Shown here: positions 25,736 through 38,068 of the stretch, in pieces
How the letters are laid out: every line of letters begins with the position of its first letter
Position numbering within the stretch: position 1 is the first letter of the stretch
NCBI GenBank assembly: GCA_027257055.1
Contig: JAPVLO010000182.1
Location: 3,596,001-3,660,000, forward strand
Origin: Cephalopachus bancanus
Taxonomy: Eukaryota; Chordata; Mammalia; Primates; Tarsiidae
Length of the DNA: 64,000 bases
Direction of reading: 5' to 3'
Notes under the pieces: generated by a model
What the model was told of the DNA's origin: nothing
Database searches by the model: none
The model's input: the letters and a program-made list of their open reading frames with translations, nothing else
Program-made: the position numbers and the translations under genes

Positions 25736-26305
25736 CCTCAGTTAGTTCTCTTGCTACTGTAGCACTTCTCCGACTCTGACAGGGTAATGCGACCCCGGAG
25801 TTCCCCTGGCCCCTTCCGCCACAGCCAGACACCCAGCGCCCACCTGTCCTTGCTGCTACGTATGGGCCAGGGGGGAAGGGAGCACAGGCGTGAACAAGGG
25901 AGCACAGTCCCCGACCGCCCAGGATGTCCGATGGGTGAGGGAGGTGACACAGGCTCCCGGGACCTCAGGACCTGTGAGAAGTGCCGCCGCCAGGGGCTGG
26001 CGGAATTCGCAGGAGGTCAAAGGAACTCCGGCTGGGAGAGGTGGGGTCTGAGCTGGTCCCTAAAAGACCAACAGGGTGTACGTTCACGAAGAGGGAGCGG
26101 CAAGACATCCTCGACAGGAAGCCTGGGAGCCGAGCTTCAGCACACTCGCGAATGCGTGCTCCCGCTGGGCGGAGGAGAGGCTGGCGGTGAAGCTGGAAAG
26201 GAAGCTTGCGGGACGCTGAGGCAGGATGAAATTTGTTCTGTTTTCTGAAGGCGGCGAAAAGCCAGCCCTTCTGCCGTCTTCCGTTTATTCACTTAACAAA
26301 TATTC
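25736..26305. other. GC-rich intergenic DNA, no gene recognised
   Basis: The longest open frame (25787-26248 +, 153 codons) has no domain, no Kozak-supported start and no spliced context; treated as chance. Confidence 0.4.
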
Positions 26306-26590
26306 GGCCGGGCGCAGGTGCCCATGCCCGTCATCCCAGCCCCTTGGGGGATGAAGGTGAGAGGACTGCTTGGGCCCAGGGGTTCGAGACCAGCATGGGC
26401 AACTTGATGAGACCCGTCCCTACGGCAAATCAAAAAATTTGCACATTTGTGGATCCAGATACTTGGAAGCCTGAAGTGGAAGGATCGCCTGAGCGCAGCA
26501 GGCCGAGGCTCTGGTAGCTGCGATGGTGCCACTGCACTCCTGCCTGGGCAACAGAGTCAGACTCCAACTCAGACAAAACAAAACAAACCA
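26306..26590 (+). repeat. Alu, full length, diverged
   Basis: Starts GGCCGGGCGCAGG; tail AGACAAAACAAAACAAACC. Confidence 0.88.
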
Positions 26591-27412
26591 GCAAAAGACT
26601 CACACGTATGTATTGTGGTGGGAACGTGTTCTGTTTGTGGCTCAGGATAAAAACCCCATCACTGTGTTACATAGTATGTGTTTGTCGATGCAATGGATGC
26701 TTATCGACTGCCTGCCTTTCTTGTGCCAGGCACTCCTCCGGGCCCTGGAGATGTTTTCTGTGAAAGGACAGACCGAGAGCCAGCAACCATTTGTCATCTT
26801 GTCCTTAAACCCTGACACAATGATGAGAAAGTAGAAGCTACGCTTTGGAGAAATGCACACTTGAGGTATAATTAACTTTACCGACTTTGTCTTTTCAGAA
26901 ACAGACTTCCAGGTATCTGACGTATCTCACAGTGGCCATCAAGCTTTCCTAGAGTAAAAGGAATTTACAAGGCCTAAGACATCAAGCATTGGGCAAGGAC
27001 TGTAAAAGTCATGAAACTTGTATTACAAAAGTTATGACGCTTGGAGGGGGAGCAGGGGGGGATTCAATCTTCCAGGAAATTGGGCACCATCGACAGGGAA
27101 GCCAAGGTTCCGCCAAAGCGACCCACTGGGGATGCCTAGGAGATAGCGGGAGGTGCGCCCTCCACTAGCTCTAAGGAATGTCGTTCGGGAAGGTGCAGGA
27201 GCACTGGAATCCTTTTCGTGGCCTTCTCTAGGGGCTGTGATCATGTGGGCAAACATTAAGGTCTCTGTGTCACGGGATCTCCAAGACATTCGCAGGTGGT
27301 CCTCCAAGGGAAAGGACTTAAGCCAGGGCTGGGGTAGCGGGGGTACGGGGCCACACTCATCTGGAGTGTAGGCCTGCTTCCTGTCTGTGGGGAGTGAACT
27401 TGTCTTTTCTTT

Positions 27413-27709
27413 TCTTTTTTTGAGTCGGAGTCTCACTCTGTCACCCAGACTGGAGTGCAGTGGCCGCTCCTGGCCACCGCAGCCTCGACCTGCTGGGCTT
27501 CGGCGATCCTTCCGCTTCGGCCTTCCAAGTAGCTGGAACTACAGGCGCATGCTACCACACCCGGCTAGTTTTTTTTTTTTTTTTTTTTTTTGTAGAGATG
27601 AGGTCTCACCAAGTTGCCCAGGCAGGTCTTGAACACACAGGCTCAGGCAATCCACTCACCTCAGCCTCCCAAGGCATGGGCTTACAGGCTGAGCCACCAA
27701 GTCCGGCTG
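27413..27709 (-). repeat. Alu, full length
   Basis: Antisense young type with a long T-run inside the linker (27569-27591). TGAACTT duplications flank it. Confidence 0.92.
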
Positions 27710-27734
27710 AACTTTTCTTAAATAAATCTTTTCT

Positions 27735-28012
27735 GGCCAGGCTCAGCCTGCAATCCCAGCACTTTGGGAGGCAGAGGCGAGTGGATTGCCTAAACCTGCG
27801 GGGCAACTTGGTGAGACCCCATCTCTACAATAAATAAAAAGTTAGCCGGGCGTGGTAGCGTGTGCCTGTATTTCTGGCTCCTTGGAAGGCTGCAGCAGAA
27901 GGATCACCGGAGCCCGGCAGGTCGAGGCTGCGGTGGCCGGGAGTGTGCCACTGCCCTCCAACCTGGGCGACAGAGTGAGACTCCAACTCAGAAAATAAAT
28001 AAGTAAAAACAA
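27735..28012 (+). repeat. Alu with 5' and internal deletions
   Basis: Begins GGCCAGGCTCAGCC, lacking the GGTGGCT segment; the left arm also lacks part of the GTTCGAGACC region. Confidence 0.9.
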
Positions 28013-28109
28013 ATTTTTTCTTCTTTCACTGCTTTGTGTGTTGCATTACTCGGCTCTCTGGGTCACCAGCACACACCGCCAGCACGCCGGCTCCGGCGGT
28101 GCTGTGCCC

Positions 28110-28570
28110 TCATCCTGTCCATCCATCCACCCTCACCCTATCCGTGCCCTAACATCCCTGTCCACACTGAGTTCACGTTCTACCTGGGGAGACAGATAAT
28201 AACACCGACAATAAAATGTAGGTATTCCGATGGGGACATGTGTCCGAGAGAAAAATAAGGCAGAAAGGGAGTTGTGCCAGCTGGGGCAGGGGATTGGCAT
28301 TCTGTGAGAGGACGGCCACAAAGGTCTCGTTGAGGAGGTCTCAGAAAGGCCTGGGGGGACGGGGGGGCAGTCGGGCAGACGGATGGGGGAGGGGCGGCCC
28401 GACAGGGGAACAGTGGGAGCAAAAACGGGGGTGGGGTGGGGGGAAGCCTGGTAGGGTTGGCACCAGAGAAGAGGCTGAGTAGCGAGCGGGGGGAGAGGAG
28501 GTTAGCGAGAGGCCCGGGAGGGGCAGGCGGCCGAGTCGGGAGTCATCGCACGCTTTGTTCGGAGTGGGAG
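28110..28570 (-). repeat. L2 fragment
   Basis: Reverse L2 phrases: ACGTTCTACCTGGGGAGACAG, AATAACACCGACAATAAAATG, GAGAAAAATAAGGCAGAAAGG. Confidence 0.65.
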
Positions 28571-29185
28571 CGAGTCTGAACTGTGGAGTCTGGTTCTTTC
28601 TGCAGCGCTTAAAGCGGTGGAAGAGGAGCTTTCCCGGCGGTCTGGCCCTACAGATGGGGTGAGGCGTGGGGAGGTGCGGCCGGGGGCCTCGTTCTTGGAA
28701 TGCACACGGGTCCCTTTTAGTGCTCACCAGCTGGCGCGGTGTGTGCTCTGGTTACTCCTGGGGCCCAACCCATGGTCACAGGCTCAGGGGCATGAGCCGC
28801 CATCGTGCTGGGGGACGTTCCCAAGGCTCCTCCCTGCTCGGCCATGTCTGGGGCTGGGTGATGTGCGCGGCAGGGTGCGGGTGAGCTGGGGCTGGGGGGG
28901 GTGGACAAGAGCGTGGCCTCACCAGGGCCTACGTCTGAGGCTGGAGGACTGTCGGCCGCAGAGCCCCAGGTGGTCTCTCCATGTAACTGGGGCTCGTTGC
29001 ACTGCGGGAGCTTCCTCCAAGGAGAAGCATCCGGAGAAGGGCCTCCCGGATGCGAGCCTTCCGAGAGAAACAGAGGAACTGCCTGGCCTCTCCTGACCTA
29101 GCCTCACTTGGGTGGAGGAATCACAGAGGCCAGATCCCAGGGAAGGCGACGTGACAAAGAATGGACAGACTTTTATTCTGTTATA
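28571..29185. other. GC-rich, CpG-bearing intergenic DNA without a recognised gene
   Basis: Several CpGs and a 159-codon plus-strand frame (28617-29096) with no family features; no promoter or splice evidence. Confidence 0.35.
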
Positions 29186-29194
29186 ATTTTTATA

Positions 29195-29500
29195 ATTACT
29201 TGAGTGGGGAGTCTCCCTCCACCTAACACCCAGCCTGGAGTGCAGTGGCACGCCCGCAGCGCACGGCAGCCCGATCTCCTGGGCTCAGGTGCTCCCTCAG
29301 CCTCAGAGCCACCCAATCCCCAGTACCTGGTGCTGCAGGTGGGTGCCACCACACCCGGCTAATTTTGTTTAATTTTTTTGGCAGAGATGAAGTCTCACGA
29401 TGTTGCCCAGGCTGGTTTCAGACTCTCGGGCTCACACACTCCCACCGCCTCAGCCTCCCAAGTGCTGGAATCACAGGCATGAGTCGCTGTACCGGGCCTG
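29195..29500 (-). repeat. Alu, diverged
   Basis: Antisense older Alu from TTGAGTGGGGAGTCTCCC to CTGTACCGGGCC. Confidence 0.85.
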
Positions 29501-30784
29501 TCAGCCTTTTAAAGACACCATCACAACGTGCCTTGGGGCAAATCAGAGCAGAGTGTAACCGAGTTTTCTGATGAGGAGGAAGACCCAAGCAAGCAACCTT
29601 GAGCACTGGGTCTGGTACCTGTATGTCTCTGGCCATATATGAAAGAGCAAGCCTGGGGAGGTCCCTGGAAGGGGACTGCATCTTAGCTCTCCTCCCACCT
29701 TGAGGCTATATCTATAAACATGCAGCTAATCCCCCATGGGGGATGGGACAGCCTTGTATGCCAAACTCGTGCCAGATATACATTGATAAACTCTGAACCC
29801 TACTGGCAGCTTTGTGGTTTGCCGTAGCCTTTTGCAGCCTGGAAAGCGTTTTCCGATTAGAATTAGAAGCCCCTGTTGTTGTATCTATTACATGTGAAAC
29901 CGAAGACGTCTCTGTGTGTCCACTGGGTGAGTGACATCAGAGTGTGCAGCGAGGGGAATGGAATTAAAAAGGGAACTAATGTCTTCCGTGGGGAATAGCT
30001 GGGAAGGGAAAAACCACTCTGGAAGAGAGGGGTTGCAGAAGGATTTTTGCTCCGGGTTGACGACCACTCAAGGCCGGAGCACACGCGTCTGTTGTTCGTG
30101 GTTCCAACTCGTAGAAGGAAGCTGCACAGTATGTCACACCATGGGCTGGCTTCCGGGGTCCCCGGGGGTGAGGGGAGTTTTATCTCGCAAGGCAGATTTG
30201 ATTTCCTGAGAGCCATATGCTTGCTTTTATTTTTTTCCCCAAAGAGCCCACCATCTCATGCGGAAAAAATTCAGAATTTTATTGGCTTCCCGAGAAGAGG
30301 GAATTGGAAGTGTTAGATAAGTAGGGACCACATGGAACAGAATTTCACAGCACTCCCCCAGGGCTGCGGGTAAGTGCCGCCCGGCGAAGCTGCAAAACTG
30401 TGGACAGAAATGCAAAACTGAGATTCAAAAGCGAGAGTCGTGAGCCCAGGACAAGGAGACGTGGGCGCCAGTCCCTGCCGCCAAGTCGCCTTCACTTTTC
30501 CTGGAATGGGGAAGGCACAGTTTGTCCTCTTTGGGTTGTGAAACTGGTGCGTGTGTGTCTTGGGACACGCTGCGTGTGGCGTCTTGGGATTCAAAAGCGG
30601 CAGTCACATGCCACCTGTCGCCGTCCCTGAGGACGTCGCTTACCACCCAACCAAAGCCAAGGTATCCATTTGTTCACTTTTCAGGCAAATGTATGAATGG
30701 AGTGCTGCATTATAAGACTCTGTAAGTGGCAGAAACCCAGCCGAAAATATCTCGTTCAAAACAGGGAAGTGATTAGCTCACGTA
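29501..30784. other. Low-repeat intergenic DNA, no gene recognised
   Basis: About 1.3 kb with only short open frames on both strands. No domain or RNA gene seen. Confidence 0.4.
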
Positions 30785-31340
30785 TTAATTCATTCCATCA
30801 GTAAGTTGACAACATTTTACCGAGTACCTGCTAAGTGCCGGTTGCTGTTCTAGGCGTTGGATACATGGCAGCAAACAAAACAACCCAGGTTTCTCATAGG
30901 ATGCACGTTCTAAGGGGGTGATGCAGAGAATAATAACCACATGCATCTCAGGTGCTCACAAAAATAAAACAAGGCCAGGGGATACAGAGTGACCAGGAAG
31001 CACTATTTAGGAAGGAATGGTCAGTGATGGCCTAACTGACAAGGGTGACATTTGGGCCGATCCTTGTAGGAAAGAGGGAGCCAACGCTGCGACTCGCTGG
31101 TGGGAGAGCATTCAGGGAACCGAACAGCAAGTGCAACGGCCCTGAGGTGGGTGTTAAAAGACAGAGAGGATGGAGTGGGCTGAGCGAGGGTGCAAGTGGT
31201 GAGAGGTGAGGCCAGAGGAAGCAGGCAGACCACACCAGGCCTGAGAGTCCCCGTAAGGATCTTGGGGTTGAATGGAGAGCCTTTAGAGCATCCTGAGCAA
31301 AGCAGTGGCATGGTCTGGCGTACGGTTTTCAAAGGATCTC
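30785..31340 (-). repeat. L2 fragment
   Basis: Reads through L2 in reverse: TAAGTGCCGGTTGCTGTTCTA, GGCCTAACTGACAAGGGTGAC, GAACAGCAAGTGCAACGGCCC, AAAGCAGTGGCATGGTCTGG. Confidence 0.85.
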
Positions 31341-31912
31341 CTGAACATTGACCATAATACTGTAAGAAAGGCATTGGCAGCCAGGCGTGGTGCCTCAAGC
31401 TACAGTTCCAGCACTTTGGGAGGCAGAGGTGAGAGGCTTGCCTGAGTTCAGGGGTTTGAGACTACCCCGAGCAACATGGTGAGGCCTCGTCTCCACAATA
31501 AATCAAAAAATTAGATGGCTGTGGTGGCACGTGCCTGTGTTTCCAGCTACTCGGAAGGCTGAGGCAGAAGGATCGCCTGAGCCCAGCTGGATGAAGCTGC
31601 GGTGGCCGTGAGCATGCCACTGCCCTCCAGCCTGGGTGACAGAGTGAGATCCCGACTCAAAAAAGAAAGAAAGAAAGAAAGAAAGGGATTGGCAATGGGG
31701 AATGGATTGATAGGAATAATGGGTAATGGACTGGCAGTAGTGGGAGACTGCCAGGGTTGTGGGGAGGGGTGGACACAACATCAGTGAGGGCACCTGATCT
31801 CAAACCACACAAAGTAGGGACCAAAAGGAAGCCCAAACTTTACCTGTACGATGACCACTTGTATACCATATCCTGAATCGTACCCCACATCTCTAAAATA
31901 AATTTTTTTTAA
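31341..31912 (+). repeat. L1 3' end (second copy), split by an Alu
   Basis: Same 3' UTR as 9321-9600 (GATGACCACTTGTATACC, CGTACCCCACATCTCTAAAAT). The Alu at about 31380-31680 splits it, with ATTGGCA repeated at both joints. It sits at the end of the L2 above. Confidence 0.8.
31380..31682 (+). repeat. Alu inserted in an L1 3' end
   Basis: Dimer with a (GAAA)n tail at about 31664-31686; host GGCATTGGCAG is repeated after it as GGGATTGGCA. Confidence 0.92.
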
Positions 31913-31917
31913 AAAGA

Positions 31918-32527
31918 GCCAGGCTCGGTGGCTCAGCCTGCAATTCCACGCTTTGGGAGGCTGAGGTGAGTGGATTGCCTGAGCCCGCAGGTTCGAGACC
32001 CGTGTGGGCAACTTGGTGAGACCTCATCTCTACGATAAGTTTTATTTATTTATTTATTTATTTTTTGAGTTGGAGTCTCACTCTGTCACCCAGACTGGGG
32101 TGCAGTGGCCACTCCTGGCCACCGCAGCCTCGATCTGCTGGGCTCTGGCGATCCTTCCGCCTCAGCCTTCCAAGGAGTTGGAACGACAGGCGCGCGCTAC
32201 CACACCCAGCTAATTTTTGATTTTTATTGTGGAGATGAGGTCTCGCCAAGTTGCCCAGGCGGGTCTTGAACCCGCGGGCTCAGGCAATCCACTCACCTCA
32301 GTCTCCCAAAGGTGTGGGATTATAGGCCCACTGAGCTCGGCTCTACAATAAATTAAAAAAAAAAATCAGCCGGGTGTGGTAGCGCACGCCTGTAGTTCCA
32401 GCTACTTGGAAGGCCGAGGCAGAAGGATCTCCCGGAGCCCAGCGGGTCGAGACTGCGGTGGCCGGGAGCGGTCACTGCACTCCAGTCTGGGTGACAGAGT
32501 GAGACTCCAACTTAAAAAAAAAAAAAC
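31918..32527 (+). repeat. Alu split in its linker by another Alu
   Basis: Left arm 31918-32040 and right arm 32341-32527 of one plus-strand Alu. The interrupting minus-strand Alu is flanked by CTCTACGATAA / CTCTACAATAA (32028-32038, 32341-32351). Confidence 0.92.
32041..32340 (-). repeat. Alu nested inside an Alu
   Basis: Antisense copy with a (TTTA)n tail; the 5' end is slightly eroded (CCCACTGAGCTCGG). Confidence 0.92.
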
Positions 32528-32692
32528 AGATGAAAGCTTCTGCACTGGTAGAGTTTATATTTTAGTGGGGTGAGATGGGCAAATGAGCATCATGTGTAGG
32601 GTGTCCAGAGGCAGCGAGTGCTAAGGAGAAAATAAAGCAGGAAAGGCGATGTGGGGGGAGGGTGTGAACCACTCTCTCCTGGAGGAGCTGAA
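32528..32692 (-). repeat. L2 fragment
   Basis: GAGTTTATATTTTAGTGGGG and AGTGCTAAGGAGAAAATAAAG are reverse L2 3' phrases. Confidence 0.6.
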
Positions 32693-32778
32693 GCCCTGCA
32701 GGGTGAGGCGCGGTGGCCGGGAGCGGCCACTGCACTCCTGTCTGGGCGACAGAATGAGACTCCAACTCAAAAAAAAAA
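32693..32778 (+). repeat. Alu right-arm fragment
   Basis: Only the end of the right arm (GGCCGGGAGCGGCCACTGCA to A-tail) is present. Confidence 0.8.
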
Positions 32779-32789
32779 GAAGAATCTAA

Positions 32790-33074
32790 GCCGGGCTCGG
32801 TGGCTCAGCCTGTAACTCCGCGCCTTTGGGAGGCTGAGGTGAGTGGATGGCCTGAGCCTGCGGTTTCGAGACCCGCCTGGGCAGCGAGACCTCATCTCTA
32901 CAATAAATCAAAAAATCAGCCGGGCGTGGTGGCGCGTGCCTGTAATTCCGGCTACTCGGAAGGCTGAGGCGGAAGGATCGCCGGAGCCCAGCAGGTCGAG
33001 GCTGCGGGGCCGGGAGTGGCCACTGCACTCCAGTCTGGGCGACAGGGTGAGACTCCAACTCAAAAAAAAAAAAA
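32790..33074 (+). repeat. Alu, full length, inserted into the preceding Alu's tail
   Basis: AGAAGAATCT occurs on both sides (32778-32787 and 33078-33087). Confidence 0.92.
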
Positions 33075-33089
33075 GAAGAAGAATCTGGA

Positions 33090-34060
33090 CCACTCCGTGG
33101 AACAAGATTGGAGGCAGGGAGACCCATGTGAAGGCTTCTGGTGGGCGCAGGCATAGGAGAAGAGGCTGGATTCTGGATATTCTTGAAGGCAGTGCTGGTG
33201 GGATCTGCGTTTGGCTGTGGGTGCATGAATTACACCAGCCAGATTAGGCCTAAGCCACAGCCTCCACTCCCAGGGGTATGGGTGGTAGAGTAACGTGCTT
33301 GGGGAGACAAGGGCCACGGACAGAGAACCAAGAGCAGTGACTGAGGCTGTGGCCTAGGCCTCCTCCGGGCGGTACACTTCGCCCCTGGCTATTCTCGCGG
33401 ATTCGGGGGAGAGTGTGCGCCCCAGTTCAAGCCAGTGAGACTCGAGAGGACATTTATTGAAGACTTTGGGAACAGAAAACGTCCTTGTTCTTCTGAGAGC
33501 GCTTCCAGAAGTGGGCCATGAGGCGCTGGTGGCCACTGTTAGCTCACGCAGGGGGTGAGATGTAGGTTGGCCAGCCCAGTGTCCATGGTGGCCAGCAAGC
33601 GCTTAATCGGGGCATCCAGCACGAAAGGAAAGAAGGTTGCTCACAAAAGGTGCACACTGCTGAACTAGTACACGTGGAGGCCGAGGGAGAGAGGAGCCAG
33701 GAACTCTGGACAAACTTAGGCAGTGATGTCAGTGGAAACGGGAACCGTGGAACTGAATGCATGTTTAGGCTGCAAAGGAGTGAGATCGTGAGTTAGGTTT
33801 TGGACGCGTAAGGGAGGCAGACCCACAAATGACTAAGCACAAGTCATGGCAGGACGAAACGGACGTGAAGTGGGTTCTGAAGAAGAAACAAAACGCTTGG
33901 GAACACTATCGCTGTGGGACCTGCAGGTCCCAGGTGGGGAGAGGGTCAATGGCCAGCTGGACATTTGGATCTGGCTCTCAACGCACGGCACGTGGCTGGG
34001 CCTTGACGATGAGCACTTAATTATCCACGGCCATCGGGCCGGTGAGGCACCTGGCGTCTC
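33090..34060 (-). repeat. L2, long diverged stretch
   Basis: Reverse L2 internal phrases are recognisable: CTGGATTCTGGATATTCTTGA, GGTTTTGGACGCG, GCCAGCTGGACATTTGGATC. Boundaries uncertain; some sub-blocks may be unique. Confidence 0.5.
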
Positions 34061-35961
34061 TTTCACGGTCAGCTTCACCACCAGTCTGTGCACCAGAGCT
34101 GCTAACAGGAAGCCCATCCGGCTGCCCGGCTTCTCTCCTTCCTTCTCGCCCCAGGCACAGCCGTCTGTTCGGTCAGAGAAACCGCCAGGGAAGTCACCTG
34201 CCGAGGGCCAAAGAGAGCTTTGCTTGGCTGTGGGGGGAAGACTGGAGGACCGCGGTGATTTTGAGGGGAGGAGCCTGTGGAAAGGAGGGGAAGCCCAGCC
34301 TCCTCCTTCTCAGAAAGGAGAAACAAAATCCAATCAATGCAACTTCCCCGAAGATTGGCGAGAGAGCTGGGGAGGAGGAAACACACTCCTGTCTGCGGAG
34401 GGAAGAGGAGAGAATTACACAAGAACACGCTGCATCAGTTACAGCTTCCTGGGAAAATCAGAATGAGATCACGCCCGCCAAAGCAATTAAAGCGAATAAG
34501 ATGTGCTTTAACAAATACCAGGGGGAAAGGAGATTAGGAGAGGAAATAAGACTTAATAAATGCAGAGGACCATGAAATTAATGATGACCACAATTGACTG
34601 AAACACCCAATTCATTCTTTGTTAGCCTTTAACTACAAAAACAAAGAGAAATCGAGCGATTAAAAAGTAAGGACCAAAAAAAAAAAAAAGTTAGGACAAC
34701 CTGAGAAAAGCGATGCCGAGATGCTAGCAGGGAGGGGGGTGTCTGTGCCCTGTGGGTTTCAGACAGGGTAGGCGCCTTCCTGGGCCTCCCGGACGGCCCA
34801 GCCTGGCGTTGGTACTGGGCCGGAGAGCAGGATGGACTCGGTGTCCTGAGCTTCGCCAAGCGACAGAGCTGGGGAGTGACAGCCGAGTGGGGAGGGGAGG
34901 CGGGGAACGAGAGCCAGGCCACGTCCTCCTGGGTGATGGTGACTCTGGAGACATCATGGCGGTCCCAGGCTGAACAGAGAGGAAGGTTTTATCTGGTCTT
35001 CAGCATTGCCCCTCCCGTCTCGTTTCTTCCTCTCTATCTCCTTCCTCCTCCAGCACCACTGTCTGGGTTTGGTGCTCATCTCTTGGGTTTTTCCCTAGGA
35101 ACAGCACACCACAAGATCGCCACACTTCCCAAAAACAGAGGCATAATGTGGCTGGAGCACACCGAGGGAGCAAGCACGGCTCGTCCTTTCTTGCTTGGGA
35201 GAGGAGAGCAAGTCAATTTTTACTACTTGCAGCCAAAAGTCCTGACTAATACAACCCCTCTCTACCATAGAAACTGGAGATACAAAGCTGTGAGACAGAG
35301 GTGCTGCTCCCAACGGGCTCACAGCTCTGTAAGGAGGCATGGGCATGTGCGTGCACCCCCCGCCCCATGCATACACACCCTGGCAGTATGGTGTGATGCT
35401 CCAATATGGTGGATGGATGGACAAAGTGTTCTGCTGGCTTGGAGGAGGAGGGGTCACTTTGCTCCTGTAGACCAGTGAAGGCTTCTCAAGGTCTCTCGCG
35501 CTTGCACGATGACCAGGATGCTGACCCCCAGTGAAGGAGCCCTTTTCCGACAGTAGAAAGCCTGTGTGCAAAGACCAAGAGACACGGACCATGTGCGGCT
35601 CCCAGCACTCAAGTCACCCCCTTTGCTTTTAAAATCATTCTGGCAAAAGCCTCCAGCTCCCGACAGCCCCTTACAATTCAGCGAGAGAGAGTTTTAGGAC
35701 TAGATTCAGCTTCTAGCTGAACTCAAGTGTGAGGGCCACCGTCCCTCCTCTTCACTGTATTACAGAAGAAAACTGAAATGTGAGGACAATGCTTAGCCAG
35801 AACCTGGCGGGTGCCACTGGTAGACTGTCTGACATCAGCTGTTTACAGGGATTTTGGGGTGCTGAGGGAGGGAATTCAAGGCCTGGAGAGAGCCATGTCG
35901 GTGACCACGTCCTGCATCCAGATGGCTCTTACGGAATCACGGGTTTGAAAGGATGTGAACG
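34061..35961. other. Low-repeat island without recognised gene
   Basis: About 1.9 kb free of Alus. Holds the 3' part of the longest open frame of the window (33846-34466 +) and a 200-codon frame (34876-35478 +); neither shows a domain, splice structure or codon bias. Confidence 0.4.
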
Positions 35962-36251
35962 GCCGGGCTCGGTGGCTCAGCCTATAATCCCGCGCCTTTG
36001 GGAGGCTGAGGTGAGTGGATTGCCTGAGCCCGCAGGTTCGAGACCCGCCTGGGCAGCGAGACCTCATCTCTACAATAAATCAAAAAAAAAATCAGCCGGG
36101 CGTGGTAGCGCACGCCTGTAGTTCCAGCTACTCGGAAGGCTGAGGCAGAAGGATCTCCAGAGCCCAGCAGGTCGAGGCTGCGGTGGCCGGGAGCATGCCC
36201 CTGCATCCAGTCTGGGCAACAGAGTGAGACTCCAACTCAAAAAAAAAAAAA
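35962..36251 (+). repeat. Alu, full length, young local subfamily
   Basis: Starts GGCCGGGCTCGG; 13-base A-tail. Confidence 0.93.
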
Positions 36252-36849
36252 TCAAATCATTGTGGCTTCAGTAACTTGGACACGGACGCGGGTCCAGGGA
36301 ACAGATGGGGCGGGGCTTGGATTAGTGAAGACGGATCCAAGTAGGCCGGGTGTGGTGGTGGACTGAAGAGGGTGGTGTGGGGTGAGGGGGAGGGAGAGGA
36401 GGGTGGCAAAAGGGACACGTGGGGTGGGAACACGTGTCTGGATGGAGGTGCATTAACCAAGACGGAGCGCCCTGGAAGAGGGCCTGTGGGAGCCCCTCCC
36501 AACTCTCCGCTCCGCTTGTGCTAGCACGAGGACTTGCCCAAGGGCCACTGGGAGGTACCAGTGCAGTCACCATCACCCTGATTGACCCACAGCCCCTTCT
36601 TTGATACTCAACAGGCCACATCATGTCTCTTTCCCCAGTGAAGAGACACGGCACAGTTCGACACTATGGCCTTGGCGGCTTCACTGTGGTCATTCTGCTT
36701 TGTGTTTGCCAACTTTTGGGGGTGGAGGTGGGGAAGAAGAGAGACTAATCGCCAAGACAAAAGAACTGAAGAGGAGCCACGGACTCGGCAAAGTCTTTTG
36801 TGGCATTATACGATCAATCAATCATACAGCGTTAGAATTGGTAGAAAAC
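36252..36849. other. Intergenic, no gene recognised
   Basis: Purine-rich block at 36355-36420, otherwise unremarkable; no supported exon. Confidence 0.35.
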
Positions 36850-37790
36850 GTAGTTTAAAAAAAAATCTTTTCCAGAGCAATTTTGACAGTCGTTCAAATC
36901 CCTTCTGCTTCAGTGTCTCCAATCCCTGGGAGCAAACTGTCTCAAAAAGCAGCTGCTTCCATTGTCAGAAGGCTCTGATAGCAGGAGATAGGGCTTTCTT
37001 ATATTGACTAGAAATTTATCTCTGAGCAACTTCCACTCATTTGTCTCGTTTCCGTTCTCTGGAGGCAGAGTAGGTCAATGTCCCTTTTAAAATGTGGTGC
37101 CCAGGAAACAACACAAGACTCCAAATGTGGTCTGATTTAGTTAAAGCCCTATGGGGAATTTAGAGGGGGAAAAAAATATAAAGTCACTGACTCAACCAGC
37201 TTTAAAAAATGACAGTTATAGGAAGCTCCTGTAAGTGCAAACTTAAAATCATAAACTAAAGGGAGTCTTTGAAAATACCCAGCCAGTCCCTTTCCTTACA
37301 GAGAAAAATCACACCCAGACCTGTCTAACCCAGAGACGCTGACCTATTTTTTCAGATCTCTGAAAGCAAGCGTCCATGGATGTTTATTGCAGACATTTCT
37401 TACAAATCAATCATGATAAAATATCCTCAAATCAGTGTTTTCTAGTAGACTAATTTGTTTTTATGCTTTCCTCTCTCTCCTGCTATTATCTTTCTTACCA
37501 CATAAATTGTCTTCCTAATGAAGCCGCTTATTGTATCATATTCTAGGGGTGCGTGTTCACCTGATTTTTGGTTCCTACTGCATTAATTAACCACACTTCC
37601 TCTGTTATTTTCCTTTTTTATTTGCAGGGGATCCATGCAATTTATCCTTATATTGTTGCCTAATGCTTTGTGCGATGGATGCGTTCTCAAAATTGTGTGC
37701 AAATCTAATCTTTGTAAATTGAGTCTCTTCAATTGGAAGAGCCTTCCAAATGCATTTCAAATGTTCATTATTTAAAGTCACTCTGTGGGA
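36850..37790. repeat. Possible ancient CR1/L3-like LINE block
   Basis: AAATGTGGTGCCCAGGAAAC, GACTCCAAATGTGGTCTGATT and GCAATTTATCCTTATATTG resemble phrases of vertebrate CR1/L3 elements. AT-rich and Alu-free. Strand and limits not fixed. Confidence 0.4.
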
Positions 37791-37794
37791 GGCG

Positions 37795-37965
37795 GCTCTG
37801 TGGAATGGGAAAACACAGGCCTTGGGGACTACCTCTGAACAAGCTGCCTGACCTTGTCTGGTGACTCATCTACAGGAACCGTAGTTTCTAATCTGTGAAA
37901 TGGGGGTAATAATGCCTCCTCAATACGCTGCTGCGGAGAAAAAACGAGTGGGGCAAAATTCCTGC
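37795..37965 (+). repeat. MIR
   Basis: GGGAAAACACAGGCCTTGGG, CAAGCTGCCTGACCTTGTC, AATCTGTGAAATGGGGGTAA. Confidence 0.8.
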
Positions 37966-38068
37966 AACCTAGAAAGTCGACGTCTTCCTGCCTTCAAAGC
38001 GAAGAATCATTTTTTAAAGAGAATCATCCTCTAAAAAAATCGATTTCATCCTCTAAAAAATCTTTTTC

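Noticed and set aside
33846..34466. 206-codon plus-strand open frame, the longest in the window
   Set aside because: Its first part overlaps an antisense L2-like stretch. No domain, splice pattern or composition of a real exon.
34876..35478. 200-codon plus-strand frame
   Set aside because: No recognisable family and no supporting signals; lies in a low-repeat island where chance frames of this size are possible.
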